Origin: PLanc-01 sp035342095
Lineage (GTDB): Bacteria; Planctomycetota; Phycisphaerae; Sedimentisphaerales; Anaerobacaceae
Direction of reading: 5' to 3'
Assembly: GCA_035342095.1 (NCBI GenBank)
Contig: DAOQWL010000009.1
Span: forward strand, 1 to 64,000
DNA length: 64,000 nucleotides
This document shows, in pieces, positions 18,375 to 27,102 of this stretch; position 1 is the first letter of the stretch, and the number at the start of each line of letters is the position of its first letter. Both the position numbers and the translations under genes were made by a program. Below the pieces are notes generated by a model. The model was given only the letters and a program-made list of their open reading frames with translations, was not told where the DNA came from and did no database searches.

Positions 18375-19139
18375 CTACGGTTCCTCTGTGTCGAACCCAG
18401 GCCGGCGGAAGGCCCTTGCGTCGGGGAAGGCGGCATCCACCTGTCGCAACAGGCGTTTGAGCGTGCCCACCGCGAAGATGGCGTCCTCGTGGTCGGGGAA
18501 ACGGCGCAGGAGGGTCCCCCAGGCCGCGATGGATCGCTCAATGCCGAGGAGGGCGACCTTGGCGGAGCCGTCGGCGTCTTCCTGGAGGCACTCGATATCG
18601 TCCATTTCGGCGCGGATGGCGCCGCCGGCCGCCCGGTGGAGCTTGGCGCAGATCTGCGGCTGATACCAGCGGATGACGTCGAGACAATCGCGGAAGTTCA
18701 CCGCTTCGTGAGCGGTGGCCCCTGCGAGGACGTCCGGCCTGTCGAGAAGACCCTCGTTCGCATGGAACCAGCTATCGACGATGTCGATGTACTCTCTGGC
18801 AACCCGGCAGAAGGTCTGCGATTCCATTGCCTCGTGAATCTCTTCCTGCTCGCGAAGGCTCTCCTCGAAGTTCTCCTCGTCGATGTCGAAATCGATCTCC
18901 TCCGCCTGCTCCTCGACCATCTCCATGGCGGCCTCGAGGGTCTCCTGCAACTTGTCCCAGAACGCCTCGTTCTCGGCGTCCTTCGATCGGGAGGCCTCGG
19001 ATCGCTCCTGGTCGCCCAGGGCGTAGTTCATGCACCGCGAGGTGAACGGACATCGTTCACACCACCGGTCGCAGTAGTTGTAGACGCCGGGAATGAACCT
19101 CGGATCTCTCAACAAGTCATCGAATCGGTCGCTGTCCAT
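18375..19139 (-). CDS. Hypothetical protein with CxxxCxxC-type N-terminal motif
   Basis: 254 residues from ATG 19139, preferred over an upstream GTG at 19214 because GAGGGTG precedes it and the conserved-looking sequence begins there. Near the N terminus is a cysteine cluster (YCDRWCERCPFTSRC, about residues 23-37), like a zinc or iron-sulfur site. It is followed by a very acidic helical stretch (residues ~65-100, many Glu/Asp) and a helical C-terminal half containing AVNFRDCLDVIRWYQPQICAKLHRA. No signal peptide. I do not recognise the family. A cytoplasmic metal-binding protein is the most that can be said. It is divergent from the mannan operon and convergent with the SNF2 unit. Confidence 0.65.
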   Translation of the reverse strand: MDSDRFDDLLRDPRFIPGVYNYCDRWCERCPFTSRCMNYALGDQERSEASRSKDAENEAFWDKLQETLEAAMEMVEEQAEEIDFDIDEENFEESLREQEEIHEAMESQTFCRVAREYIDIVDSWFHANEGLLDRPDVLAGATAHEAVNFRDCLDVIRWYQPQICAKLHRAAGGAIRAEMDDIECLQEDADGSAKVALLGIERSIAAWGTLLRRFPDHEDAIFAVGTLKRLLRQVDAAFPDARAFRRPGFDTEEP

Positions 19140-19237
19140 GGTCCCAACACCCTCGATTGTCGCCGCATGTAGAGTTCTCTTCGTTGATTCCACCGAGAGT
19201 ATATCGTTGGGCACAGTCCAACGCCATCCCCAACGAG

Positions 19238-19265
19238 TTGATCGACCTGCGGATTCTGGTATGAT
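19238..19265 (+). promoter_or_regulatory. Promoter of the mannan-utilisation operon
   Basis: TTGATC at 19238-19243, a 16-base spacer and TATGAT at 19260-19265, with an extended -10 TG just before it. It lies 26 bases upstream of the first start codon and is the only good promoter seen ahead of the five-gene plus-strand run. Confidence 0.55.
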
Positions 19266-19291
19266 GCCCCTGTGAAAGGAGCGGTACGAAC

Positions 19292-21736
19292 ATGCAGTAC
19301 GACAAGGCGGCGAAACGGGCGGCGCATCGGTCCGGCGTGAGGTTCACAGTCTCTTTGATCGTCGGTGCAATGGTCTGGACGCCGTCTGCGCTGGCAGGCC
19401 AGCGAGTCTCGGTCCCGGACGCCCGCGACGGGAGCGTCGTGAAGAAGGTCCTGGAGTTCGACCAATCCGGCGAGAACCTGCTCCAGCCCACTGCCTGGAG
19501 ACCCTACGAGAAAGGCTTCGTCCGCGAGGGCGATCTCTTCCTCTGCGACAACGGCGCGGACGCCCGGGTCCAGCGAGGAATCTGCCAGACGGTCATCCTG
19601 AACCAGACGACGCCGGAGCCGATCGTCGCGGTCGCCTGGAGCAAGGCCGAAGGCGTCGGCGGCGCCCGCGACTCCGATTACTCCCTGTACCTCGATCTGC
19701 AGTACACCGACGGCACCCCCCTGTGGGGCCAGGTGGATTCCTGGACCGTCGGCACGCACGACTGGCAGAAGGCCCAGGTCCTCGTGTTCCCGGAGAAGCC
19801 GGTGGCGTCGGTGTCCTTCTACATGCTGCTTCGCGGACACGCCGGCAAGGCATGGTTCCGCGGTGCCGAACTGAAGGTGGTCCGCGCCTTTCTCTTCGAT
19901 GGGGTCCCCATCGAGCCGACCGTGGGGGCGGACGAAGGGTTCCAGGTCCGCGACGCGGCCGCCGGGACGGATTTTGTCTTCATCGAACGCAGCGCCCTGG
20001 ACCTCAAGCTCGATTGCCAAAGTCAGGAAGACGCCGGCGCCACGTTCTTCGACGTGACGTTGCAGGATACGTCGGGCAAGGATCGCGCCGTCACGCTGGT
20101 CTACTCGGTGCCGCTGCCGGCCGCGGATTGTCGGTGGCTTCGCGATCCGCGTTGCAGTGTGTCCATCGCAGAGGGGCGCGAGTATCTCGATACGACGAGG
20201 TACGCCGCGGGTACGAACGGCCGCATGTCCCGTTATCCGCTGGGGGCGGTGGCCGGCGCGGAGGGGGGCATGGCTCTGGGCATCGACATGGCGCAGCCCG
20301 CGTTCTTCCGCGTGGGATTCAACGCCGGCACGCACGAGCTGTTCCTGGCGTACGACATCGGTCTTGCCCCCGAGAAGCCGGTCGCTCGTCTGCGATTCTG
20401 CAAGTTCCGCTTCGACGCGACATGGGGTTTCCGCGGCGCGCTCGCGCGGTTCTACGAGCTGTTCCCCGAGCAATTCGCCTGTCGCATTCCGACGCAGGGC
20501 TTGTGGATGCCCTTCGCCAAGATCAGCGACGTGAACGGCTGGCAGGATTTCGGCTTCCGATTCAAGGAGGGCAACGACGAGACCGCCTGGGACGATCGGC
20601 ACGAGATCCTCACGTTCCGCTACACCGAGCCCATGACCTGGTGGATGTCCATGAAGAAGGACGTGCCGCGCAACCTGGAGGCCGCTTTGGCGGAGGCGAA
20701 GCGGCTTGCCGACGAGCGCAAGGACCCGCACGCGCAAGCCCTGTTCACGAGTGGTTTCCACGACGAGACGGGCCAGTACGCCGCGAAATTGCTCGATACG
20801 CCGTGGTGCAACGGTGCGGTCTGGAGCATGAACTCGATGCCCGGCGTCATGGGCGATGCGACGGACTTCAAGAACAAGTGGAACCCGCGCCTCCGCGACG
20901 AGCTGTACGGTCCCGGTCGCAGCTCGAACCTGGACGGGGAGTACATCGATTCGAGCGAAGGATATGTCACGAACGAGCTGGACTTCCGTCGGGAGCATTT
21001 CCTTGCCGCCCAGACGCCGCTGGTCTTCTCGCTCGACGAGCGCAAGCCCGCGGTCTTTCGCGGCCTGATCGCGTTCGAGTACGTCCGCGCGATCGCCCGG
21101 GACGTCCACGGGATGGGCCGGTACATGATGGCCAACGCAACGCCGGGCGGCCTGTGCTGGCTTGCCCCCATGCTGGACGTGCTGGGCACGGAGACCGACT
21201 GGAACCCCGGCGGCTCCTGGCGTCCCATGTCCGATTCCGAACTGCTCTACAGGCGGGCCTTGTGCAAAGGCAAACCCTACTGCTTCCTGATGAACAGCGA
21301 GTTCGAGCGTTTCTCGCACGACCACGTCGAGCGATACATGAAACGGTGCCTCGCCTACGGCATGTTCCCGGGCTTCTTCAGTCACAACGCCTCCCAGGGC
21401 CACTATTTCACCCGGCCCGAGCTCTATGAGCGGGATCGACCGCTCTTCAGGAAGTACGTCCCGCTGTGCAAACTCATCGCAGAGGCGGGTTGGGAGCCGG
21501 CGACGCTCGCCCGGTCGGACTGCGAAGGGGTCCACGTCGAACGGTATGGCGACCGGTACCTGACGGTCTTCAACGACACCGACCGGCGGCAGGCCGTCTC
21601 CGTCACGGTCGAGATGAAGGCCGACGATGTCGTCACCGACCTCGTCGGCGGGCGAGAGATCGACCTGACGAACGGTCGGATTGCCTTGACGCTCGACCCC
21701 GAGGATGTCGCTGTCCTCCGGGTGCTCAGAGATTGA
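19292..21736 (+). CDS. Large secreted glycoside-hydrolase-like protein, family unassigned
   Basis: 814 residues. AAAGGAG precedes ATG 19292. A signal peptide ends near residue 35 (SLIVGAMVWTPSALAG). Residues ~40-200 look like a jelly-roll carbohydrate-binding domain. From ~370 the sequence reads like a (beta/alpha) barrel with acidic clusters typical of glycosidases, notably DGEYIDSSEGY near 547, and closes with a short beta-sandwich near 750-814 (YLTVFNDTDRRQAVSVTVE, DPEDVAVLRVL) as in many GH C-terminal domains. I cannot place it in a numbered GH family. As first gene of the mannan operon it may remove side groups or act as an accessory mannan enzyme. That is inferred from context only. Confidence 0.7.
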   Translation: MQYDKAAKRAAHRSGVRFTVSLIVGAMVWTPSALAGQRVSVPDARDGSVVKKVLEFDQSGENLLQPTAWRPYEKGFVREGDLFLCDNGADARVQRGICQTVILNQTTPEPIVAVAWSKAEGVGGARDSDYSLYLDLQYTDGTPLWGQVDSWTVGTHDWQKAQVLVFPEKPVASVSFYMLLRGHAGKAWFRGAELKVVRAFLFDGVPIEPTVGADEGFQVRDAAAGTDFVFIERSALDLKLDCQSQEDAGATFFDVTLQDTSGKDRAVTLVYSVPLPAADCRWLRDPRCSVSIAEGREYLDTTRYAAGTNGRMSRYPLGAVAGAEGGMALGIDMAQPAFFRVGFNAGTHELFLAYDIGLAPEKPVARLRFCKFRFDATWGFRGALARFYELFPEQFACRIPTQGLWMPFAKISDVNGWQDFGFRFKEGNDETAWDDRHEILTFRYTEPMTWWMSMKKDVPRNLEAALAEAKRLADERKDPHAQALFTSGFHDETGQYAAKLLDTPWCNGAVWSMNSMPGVMGDATDFKNKWNPRLRDELYGPGRSSNLDGEYIDSSEGYVTNELDFRREHFLAAQTPLVFSLDERKPAVFRGLIAFEYVRAIARDVHGMGRYMMANATPGGLCWLAPMLDVLGTETDWNPGGSWRPMSDSELLYRRALCKGKPYCFLMNSEFERFSHDHVERYMKRCLAYGMFPGFFSHNASQGHYFTRPELYERDRPLFRKYVPLCKLIAEAGWEPATLARSDCEGVHVERYGDRYLTVFNDTDRRQAVSVTVEMKADDVVTDLVGGREIDLTNGRIALTLDPEDVAVLRVLRD

Positions 21737-21802
21737 CGGCGACGGTGAAAGCGGGTATTACCTCGTTTCAACAATCGACCTTCGAGGACCACGGAGTTTC
21801 GC

Positions 21803-23665
21803 ATGAAGCTGCATGGCATCGACATCGCAATCGTGCTCGCGTATTTACTGAGCGTCACCCTGATCGGCGTGTTCCTGAGCCGGCGGGCGTCGAAGAACCT
21901 CAGCTCTTATCTCCTCGGCGGCAAGGAGCTGCCCTGGTACCTGCTGGGTCTGTCGAACGCCTCGGGGATGTTCGACATCTCCGGCACGATGTGGCTCGTG
22001 GCCATCATGTTCATCTACGGCCTCAAGAGCGTCTGGCTGCCCTGGCTGTGGCCGACGTTCAACCAGATCTTTCTGATGATGTTCCTTTCCGCCTGGCTGC
22101 GGCGATCGAACGTCACGACGGGCGCCCAGTGGATCGGCACGCGGTTCGGGCAGGGCGCCGGGGCCCGGCTGTCCCACACGGTCGTCGTGGTCTTCGCCAT
22201 CATCGGCTGCCTGGGCTTCATGGTCTATGGCTTCGTCGGGCTGGGCAAGTTCATGGAGGAATTCATTCCGTGGGAGACGGTCTCGCCGTACGTGCCCTTC
22301 GCGGTGCCCGACCGGTACGTCCCGCACCTCTATGGCATCGTGTTCACTCTGGCCGCGGTCGTCTACACCGTCCTGGGAGGGATGACCAGCATCGTGCTGG
22401 CGGATGTCGTTCAGTACGCCATCATGACGGTCTCCGCGATTGCCGTCGCGGGCATCGCCATGCACCATCTGTCTTCGGGCGTTCTCCATGTGCCCGACGG
22501 CTGGCTGAACCCGTTCTTCGGCTGGAAACTGGGCCTGGACTGGACCGGCATCATCGAAGAGGCCAATCGCAAGATTGCAGCGGATCAATTCTCGTGGTTC
22601 AGCATCATCATGATGTTGATGCTCTTCAAGGGGATCATGGCCAGTTCCGCGGGCCCGGCCCCCAACTACGACATGCAGAAGATCCTCTCGACCCGCAGCC
22701 CGCGCCAGGCGGCTCTCATGAGCGGCTTCGTCTCGGTGGTTCTGTTCCCTGTGCGGTATCTCCTGGTCGTCGGGTTCGCGGTCCTGGGCCTGCTGCACTA
22801 CAGCCGGATCCAGGGCGGGCTGCTGGTGGACAATCAGGTCGATTTCGAGAAGGTCCTGCCGGCGGCGATGAGTCAGTTCGTGCCGGTCGGCCTGATGGGA
22901 TGCCTGCTGGCCGGGCTCCTGGCGGCCTTCCTGGGGACGTTCGCCGGCACTCTGAACGCCGCCCAGGCCTATATCATGAACGATTTCTATCTCAAGTACC
23001 TCCGGCCTCGCGCGGGCAACCGCGAGGTGAGCGTCATGAGCTACGCCACCGGCATCGTCATCGTGACCGTGTCCATCCTGATCGGGATGTTCGCTCCGGA
23101 CGCCAGGACGGTTGACAGAATGCTCCAGTGGATCGTCTCGGGGCTCTACGGCGCCTACGTCGCGGCCAACATGCTCAAATGGTACTGGTGGCGGTTCAAC
23201 GGGCATGGGTACTTCTGGGGCATGCTCGCGGGCCTGGTCCCGGCGTTGCTGTTCCCGCGAATCTCGCCGTTCAAAGACATGCTCCCGCTGTACTACTTCC
23301 CCGTGCTGTTCGTGCTGTCGCTGATCGGCTGCCTGATCGGCACGTACGCGACGAAGCCGACGGATGAGAAGACGCTGATCGCGTTCTATCGCAACGTCCG
23401 GCCGTGGGGCTTCTGGGGACCGATCCGCGCGAAGGTCCTCGCTCAGGACCCGAGCTTCCCGGTGAACCGCAGCTTCCGTCGCGACGCATTCAACGTGGTT
23501 GTCGGCACGATCTGGCAGACGGCGCTGGTGTTGCTGCCCATGTATGTCGTGCTGTTGAACTGGCCTGCGGCGGCGGTCGTCGTCGGCGTCATCGTCGTGA
23601 CCTCGGCAGTTCTCAAGAAGAGCTGGTACGATCGGTTGGACAGGGAAGAACCCCCGGCCGGCTGA
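21803..23665 (+). CDS. Sodium:solute symporter (SSS family)
   Basis: 620 residues with about 13-14 hydrophobic segments along the whole length. The N terminus (IDIAIVLAYLLSVTLIGVFLS) and the SYLLGGKELPWYLLGLSNASGMFD loop match the SSS fold, in which the first segments build the sodium and substrate site. Members import sugars, amino acids or osmolytes with Na+. Placed between an extracytoplasmic enzyme gene and the GH5/epimerase/phosphorylase genes, it is the best candidate importer for mannobiose or mannosyl-glucose. That fits the absence of an ABC importer or a SusCD pair. The start has GGAG upstream and lies 66 bases after the preceding stop. Confidence 0.92.
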   Translation: MKLHGIDIAIVLAYLLSVTLIGVFLSRRASKNLSSYLLGGKELPWYLLGLSNASGMFDISGTMWLVAIMFIYGLKSVWLPWLWPTFNQIFLMMFLSAWLRRSNVTTGAQWIGTRFGQGAGARLSHTVVVVFAIIGCLGFMVYGFVGLGKFMEEFIPWETVSPYVPFAVPDRYVPHLYGIVFTLAAVVYTVLGGMTSIVLADVVQYAIMTVSAIAVAGIAMHHLSSGVLHVPDGWLNPFFGWKLGLDWTGIIEEANRKIAADQFSWFSIIMMLMLFKGIMASSAGPAPNYDMQKILSTRSPRQAALMSGFVSVVLFPVRYLLVVGFAVLGLLHYSRIQGGLLVDNQVDFEKVLPAAMSQFVPVGLMGCLLAGLLAAFLGTFAGTLNAAQAYIMNDFYLKYLRPRAGNREVSVMSYATGIVIVTVSILIGMFAPDARTVDRMLQWIVSGLYGAYVAANMLKWYWWRFNGHGYFWGMLAGLVPALLFPRISPFKDMLPLYYFPVLFVLSLIGCLIGTYATKPTDEKTLIAFYRNVRPWGFWGPIRAKVLAQDPSFPVNRSFRRDAFNVVVGTIWQTALVLLPMYVVLLNWPAAAVVVGVIVVTSAVLKKSWYDRLDREEPPAG

Positions 23666-23684
23666 TGGTCCGTGCGTAGAAGAT

Positions 23685-23741
23685 GGTGCGTGATACACAC
23701 CCTGCCGCCACGCGCGATTCGCAGGGTGCGTACCACGCACC
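23685..23741. repeat. Palindromic repeat between symporter and GH5 genes
   Basis: 21-base arms at 23685-23705 (GGTGCGTGATACACACCCTG...) and 23721-23741 (GCAGGGTGCGTACCACGCAC...) pair with two mismatches across a 15-base loop. A single related arm occurs at 38718-38738. It fills most of the 104-base gap inside the mannan operon and may attenuate or stabilise the transcript. Confidence 0.6.
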
Positions 23742-23769
23742 GCCCACTCTGGAATGGAAAGGCGTGCCT

Positions 23770-25704
23770 ATGTCGCGTAGCCATGTGTTCGGACGATGTC
23801 GGCCGGTCGCAGGATCGGCTCAATGGTCGGTGCTGTTGGTTGTTGCTCTGTGCCTGTCATGCACAGCCCAGCCGCAGCGGCAGGGCGGCGCCCAGGGATT
23901 CGAGAACTTCATCCGCCGGGACGGCGACGTCCTGAAGGATGGGGACCGCACGTTCCGGTTCCTCTCCTTCAACATCCCCAATCTGCACTACGTCGAAGAC
24001 GACATGCGTTTTGATTGCGGCATGCCCTTTCGCCTGCCCGATCCATTCGAGATCGACGACGCACTCGGGACCATCGAGCAGATGGGCGGGCAGGTCGTTC
24101 GCAGTTACACGCTGTCGATCAGGAAGCCCGGCGACCCGCCCAATCTGCCGCGGTACATCCTCGGACCGGGGCAATTCAACGAGGAGGCGTTTGCGACCCT
24201 CGACCGGGTGATCGCGTCGGCCCACCGCCACCGCGTCCGCCTGATCCTGCCCTTCGTGGACCAATGGAGCTGGTGGGGCGGTACTGCGGAGCTGGCGGGC
24301 TTTCGCGGCAAGAAGGCCGAAGAGATCTGGACCGATCCGCAGTTGATCCAGGACTTCAAGGACATCGTCACGTACGTGCTCAATCGCGTGAACACGGTCA
24401 CAGGGGTCCGCTACCGCGACGACAAGGCGATCCTCGCCTGGGAGACGGGCAACGAGCTGAAGTCGCCCGCCGCTTGGGTGAAGGAGATCGCCGCACATAT
24501 CAAGAGCCTCGACTCGAACCACCTGGTCCTCGACGGCACGCATCGCAGCGTCCTGCACCAATCCTCGCTGGACGATCCGAACATCGACTTCGTCACGACG
24601 CACCACTACGAGAACGACCCGCGTGCGATGATCGACAATGTCCGCAAGAGCGCGGAGATGGCCAGAGGCAAGAAACCCTACTTCCTGGGCGAGTTCGGAT
24701 TCCTGGGCACCGATGCCCTCTGTGCGGTCATGGATGTCGTTGACCGGGAGAACCTGGCGGGAGGGCTGCTCTGGAGCCTGCGGTACCGATCTCGCGAGGG
24801 CGGCTTCTATTGGCATCACGAGCCCTACGGCGGCGATCTCTTCAAAGCCTACCACTGGCCTGGCTTCCCGATCGGCGAGAAGTACGACGAGCGCCGGTTC
24901 ATGCATCTCGTCCGCGAGCGGGCGTTTGCGATCCAGGGCGCGACGGTGCCGCCGTTGCCGAAGCCCGCGGCGCCGAAACTGCTGTCGGTGACCGAGGGTG
25001 GCCTGATGTGCTGGCAGGGCGCCGTGGGCGCCGAATCCTACGACGTGCAGCGGGCGGAAGCTGCGCAAGGGCCCTGGACCACCGTCGGCGCGGGTGTCTG
25101 CGAAGCGCAGGTTCAGTATCGACCCCTGTTCGTGGACGCCTCGCTCCAGCCGGGAAAGCAGTACTTCTACCGCGTCGTCGCGCACAACACCGCGGGATCG
25201 TCCGAGCCGTCGAATGGGGTCGGACCGGTCCGCATGACGCATCGCACGCTGGTCGATGAGTTGTGGAACGACTCGCGGATCTTTGCGAAGGAGGGCAAGC
25301 TCGCCTTTGCGGAGAACGAGGCCCGCAAGTTCAAGGAGGACTGCCACCGGCTCGCAGGCGCGCCCCAGGTCGCCATTATCTACCACGCCCCCGGCGGCGT
25401 CAGCGCGGTCCGCGCATTCTTCTTCACGCAGTCCGATCAGCCGGCCGTTCGCATCCTGTTCTCGAAGGACGGTCGGACGTTCCAGCCTGTGGAGTCCGCG
25501 ACTCAGGGCACTGCGACTCAGGGCGATGACGCCTACGGCTCGTGGAAAGCCCAGGTTTGTAGTGTGCCCGTAAGAGCACATCTTCCAGGGGAGAAGAGAA
25601 CGCCTGACGGCGTCACTACAAACGACTGCAACTACGTGAAGATCGAGTTCCTGTCCGGGGCACAGCTTTCGAGGGTCGAGATCGATCATGGGCGAGTGGA
25701 CTGA
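23770..25704 (+). CDS. GH5-type endo-beta-mannanase-like lipoprotein with FN3 domain
   Basis: 644 residues. The start 23770 follows GGAAAGG and gives a signal peptide with a lipobox-like LCLSC near residue 34, so it is probably lipid-anchored. The (beta/alpha)8 domain (about 45-395) has the clan A landmarks: acid/base Glu229 in WETGNELKS and nucleophile Glu308 in FLGEFGF, resembling GH5 mannanases. A fibronectin type III domain follows (~400-490), then a C-terminal beta-domain that likely binds carbohydrate. Residues 596-618 come from a 69-base palindrome inserted in frame, next to a 12-base direct duplication (25498-25509 and 25513-25524). The 3' end overlaps the epimerase gene by 17 bases. 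The mannanase role rests on operon context. Confidence 0.85.
   Translation: MSRSHVFGRCRPVAGSAQWSVLLVVALCLSCTAQPQRQGGAQGFENFIRRDGDVLKDGDRTFRFLSFNIPNLHYVEDDMRFDCGMPFRLPDPFEIDDALGTIEQMGGQVVRSYTLSIRKPGDPPNLPRYILGPGQFNEEAFATLDRVIASAHRHRVRLILPFVDQWSWWGGTAELAGFRGKKAEEIWTDPQLIQDFKDIVTYVLNRVNTVTGVRYRDDKAILAWETGNELKSPAAWVKEIAAHIKSLDSNHLVLDGTHRSVLHQSSLDDPNIDFVTTHHYENDPRAMIDNVRKSAEMARGKKPYFLGEFGFLGTDALCAVMDVVDRENLAGGLLWSLRYRSREGGFYWHHEPYGGDLFKAYHWPGFPIGEKYDERRFMHLVRERAFAIQGATVPPLPKPAAPKLLSVTEGGLMCWQGAVGAESYDVQRAEAAQGPWTTVGAGVCEAQVQYRPLFVDASLQPGKQYFYRVVAHNTAGSSEPSNGVGPVRMTHRTLVDELWNDSRIFAKEGKLAFAENEARKFKEDCHRLAGAPQVAIIYHAPGGVSAVRAFFFTQSDQPAVRILFSKDGRTFQPVESATQGTATQGDDAYGSWKAQVCSVPVRAHLPGEKRTPDGVTTNDCNYVKIEFLSGAQLSRVEIDHGRVD
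25555..25623. repeat. 69-base palindrome embedded in frame in the GH5 gene
   Basis: Perfect 10-base arms GTTTGTAGTG (25555-25564) and CACTACAAAC (25614-25623) bound a segment of exactly 23 codons that starts on a codon boundary of the GH5 frame (residue 596). The encoded stretch, rich in Arg, Pro and Thr, interrupts a beta-domain whose flanking strands (YGSWKAQ and NYVKIEF) would otherwise join. Confidence 0.6.
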
Positions 25705-27013
25705 CGAGCAATTCGCTACGAGCGTTCGCCAGGAGCTGCTCGAAGATATTCTGCCGTTCTGGCGCGGTCGCACCCTCGATAGTCGGCATGGCGGTTTCAT
25801 CGGGCAGATGTCCAACGACCTGCGGATCCAGGAGGACGCGCCCAAAGGCTTGATCCTGAACGCCCGCATCCTGTGGTCGTTCAGCGCCTTCTATCGCTAC
25901 ACGAAGGAGGAGAAAGACCGAGCCTTGGCGCAGCGGGCCTACGAGTACCTGACCGACCACTTCCTGGACCAGCAGCACGGCGGGTACTTCTGGGAACTCG
26001 ATCCGAGCGGGGCGGTGCTCGACGACAAGAAGAAGATCTACGGCCAGGCATTCTGCATCTACGCGCTGGCGGAGCACTACCGCACGTTCAACGAGCCCCG
26101 CGCGCTGCGTCAGGCGATCGAGGTCCTCGATCTCATGGAGGCCCACGCCGACGACGAGGAACATGGCGGGTACTTCGAGGTCATGTCGCGAGACTGGTGT
26201 CCCTGCGAGGACATGCGGCTCAGCGACAAAGACATGAACGAGAAGAAGTCGATGAACAACCATCTGCACGTCCTGGAGGGCTACACGAATCTGCTGCGGG
26301 TATGGTCGCCCTCGTCGCGAGGCCGTCCGGCGGGCGGCTTCGAGAAGGAGGAACGAAGACGCGCTGTCCTCGCCGCGAGCCTCCAGGACCTGATCGACGT
26401 GTTCCGACGACACATCGTCAATCGAGAGCACACCCATTTCCAGCACTTCTTCGACGAGGTCTGGACCCCCCGGTCGGACAGCTACACCTTCGGGCACGAC
26501 ATCGAGGGCAGTTGGCTGCTGTGCGAAGCGGCGGAGGTGCTCCTGTCGCGAGGCCTTTCCAACGTGCGGGATGCCCTGGTTTCCCCTGCGGAGAAGCAGG
26601 AGAAGGATGCCCACGCTACGAGACTGACAACGGAGGTGCGGAGCCTGGCGACGAAGATGGCCCGCGCGACGATGAATGAAGGGCTCGACCGGGATGGCGG
26701 GCTGCTCTACGAGGGACGTGACGGGCAGATCATCAATCCGAGCAAGGAATGGTGGCCGCAGGCGGAGGCGGTCGTCGGATTCTGGAACGCCTGGCAGCTC
26801 ACGGGCGACCCCGCGTTTCGCGACGCCGCGATACGGTGCTGGCAGTTCATCCAGGACAAGGTTGTGGACCACCAGCACGGCGAGTGGTTCTGGTGCATCC
26901 GGCCCGACGGCACGCCCGACCTGGCCCAGCCCAAGGTCTCCGCCTGGAAGGGGCCCTACCACAACGGGCGATGCTGCCTGGAGATCATCAGGCGAATCCA
27001 CAACAATTTATGA
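25688..27013 (+). CDS. AGE-family epimerase, likely cellobiose/mannobiose 2-epimerase
   Basis: 441 residues, cytoplasmic, overlapping the GH5 gene by 17 bases with GAGGG upstream of ATG 25688. It shows the (alpha/alpha)6 barrel signatures of N-acylglucosamine/cellobiose 2-epimerases: IYGQAFCIYALAEHY, the catalytic-His motifs NNHLHVLEGY and FGHDIEGSWLL, and the C-terminal YHNGRCCLEII. Known cellobiose 2-epimerases convert beta-1,4-mannobiose to mannosyl-glucose, the substrate of the GH130 enzyme encoded next. Two small polar insertions (near 212-225 and 290-310) are longer than I expect. Alternative: an N-acylglucosamine epimerase, less likely beside GH5 and GH130. Confidence 0.88.
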   Translation: MGEWTDEQFATSVRQELLEDILPFWRGRTLDSRHGGFIGQMSNDLRIQEDAPKGLILNARILWSFSAFYRYTKEEKDRALAQRAYEYLTDHFLDQQHGGYFWELDPSGAVLDDKKKIYGQAFCIYALAEHYRTFNEPRALRQAIEVLDLMEAHADDEEHGGYFEVMSRDWCPCEDMRLSDKDMNEKKSMNNHLHVLEGYTNLLRVWSPSSRGRPAGGFEKEERRRAVLAASLQDLIDVFRRHIVNREHTHFQHFFDEVWTPRSDSYTFGHDIEGSWLLCEAAEVLLSRGLSNVRDALVSPAEKQEKDAHATRLTTEVRSLATKMARATMNEGLDRDGGLLYEGRDGQIINPSKEWWPQAEAVVGFWNAWQLTGDPAFRDAAIRCWQFIQDKVVDHQHGEWFWCIRPDGTPDLAQPKVSAWKGPYHNGRCCLEIIRRIHNNL

Positions 27014-27086
27014 TTTACTATTTACGATTTGATTATGCGACAAGGCTCAAGACCCAATCGCAAATAGTAAATCGTCAATAGTCAAT
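27012..27086. repeat. AT-rich heptamer repeats in inverted arrangement
   Basis: The 89-base gap between epimerase and phosphorylase genes holds degenerate 7-base units: ATTTACT/ATTTACG from 27013 and AAATAGT, AAATCGT, CAATAGT from 27062. GATTTACTATTT (27012-27023) and AAATAGTAAATC (27062-27073) are perfect 12-base inverted copies. The first unit overlaps the epimerase stop codon. Composition is very unlike the surrounding GC-rich DNA. Confidence 0.65.
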
Positions 27087-27102
27087 CCCAAAGGGAGATG
27101 CA

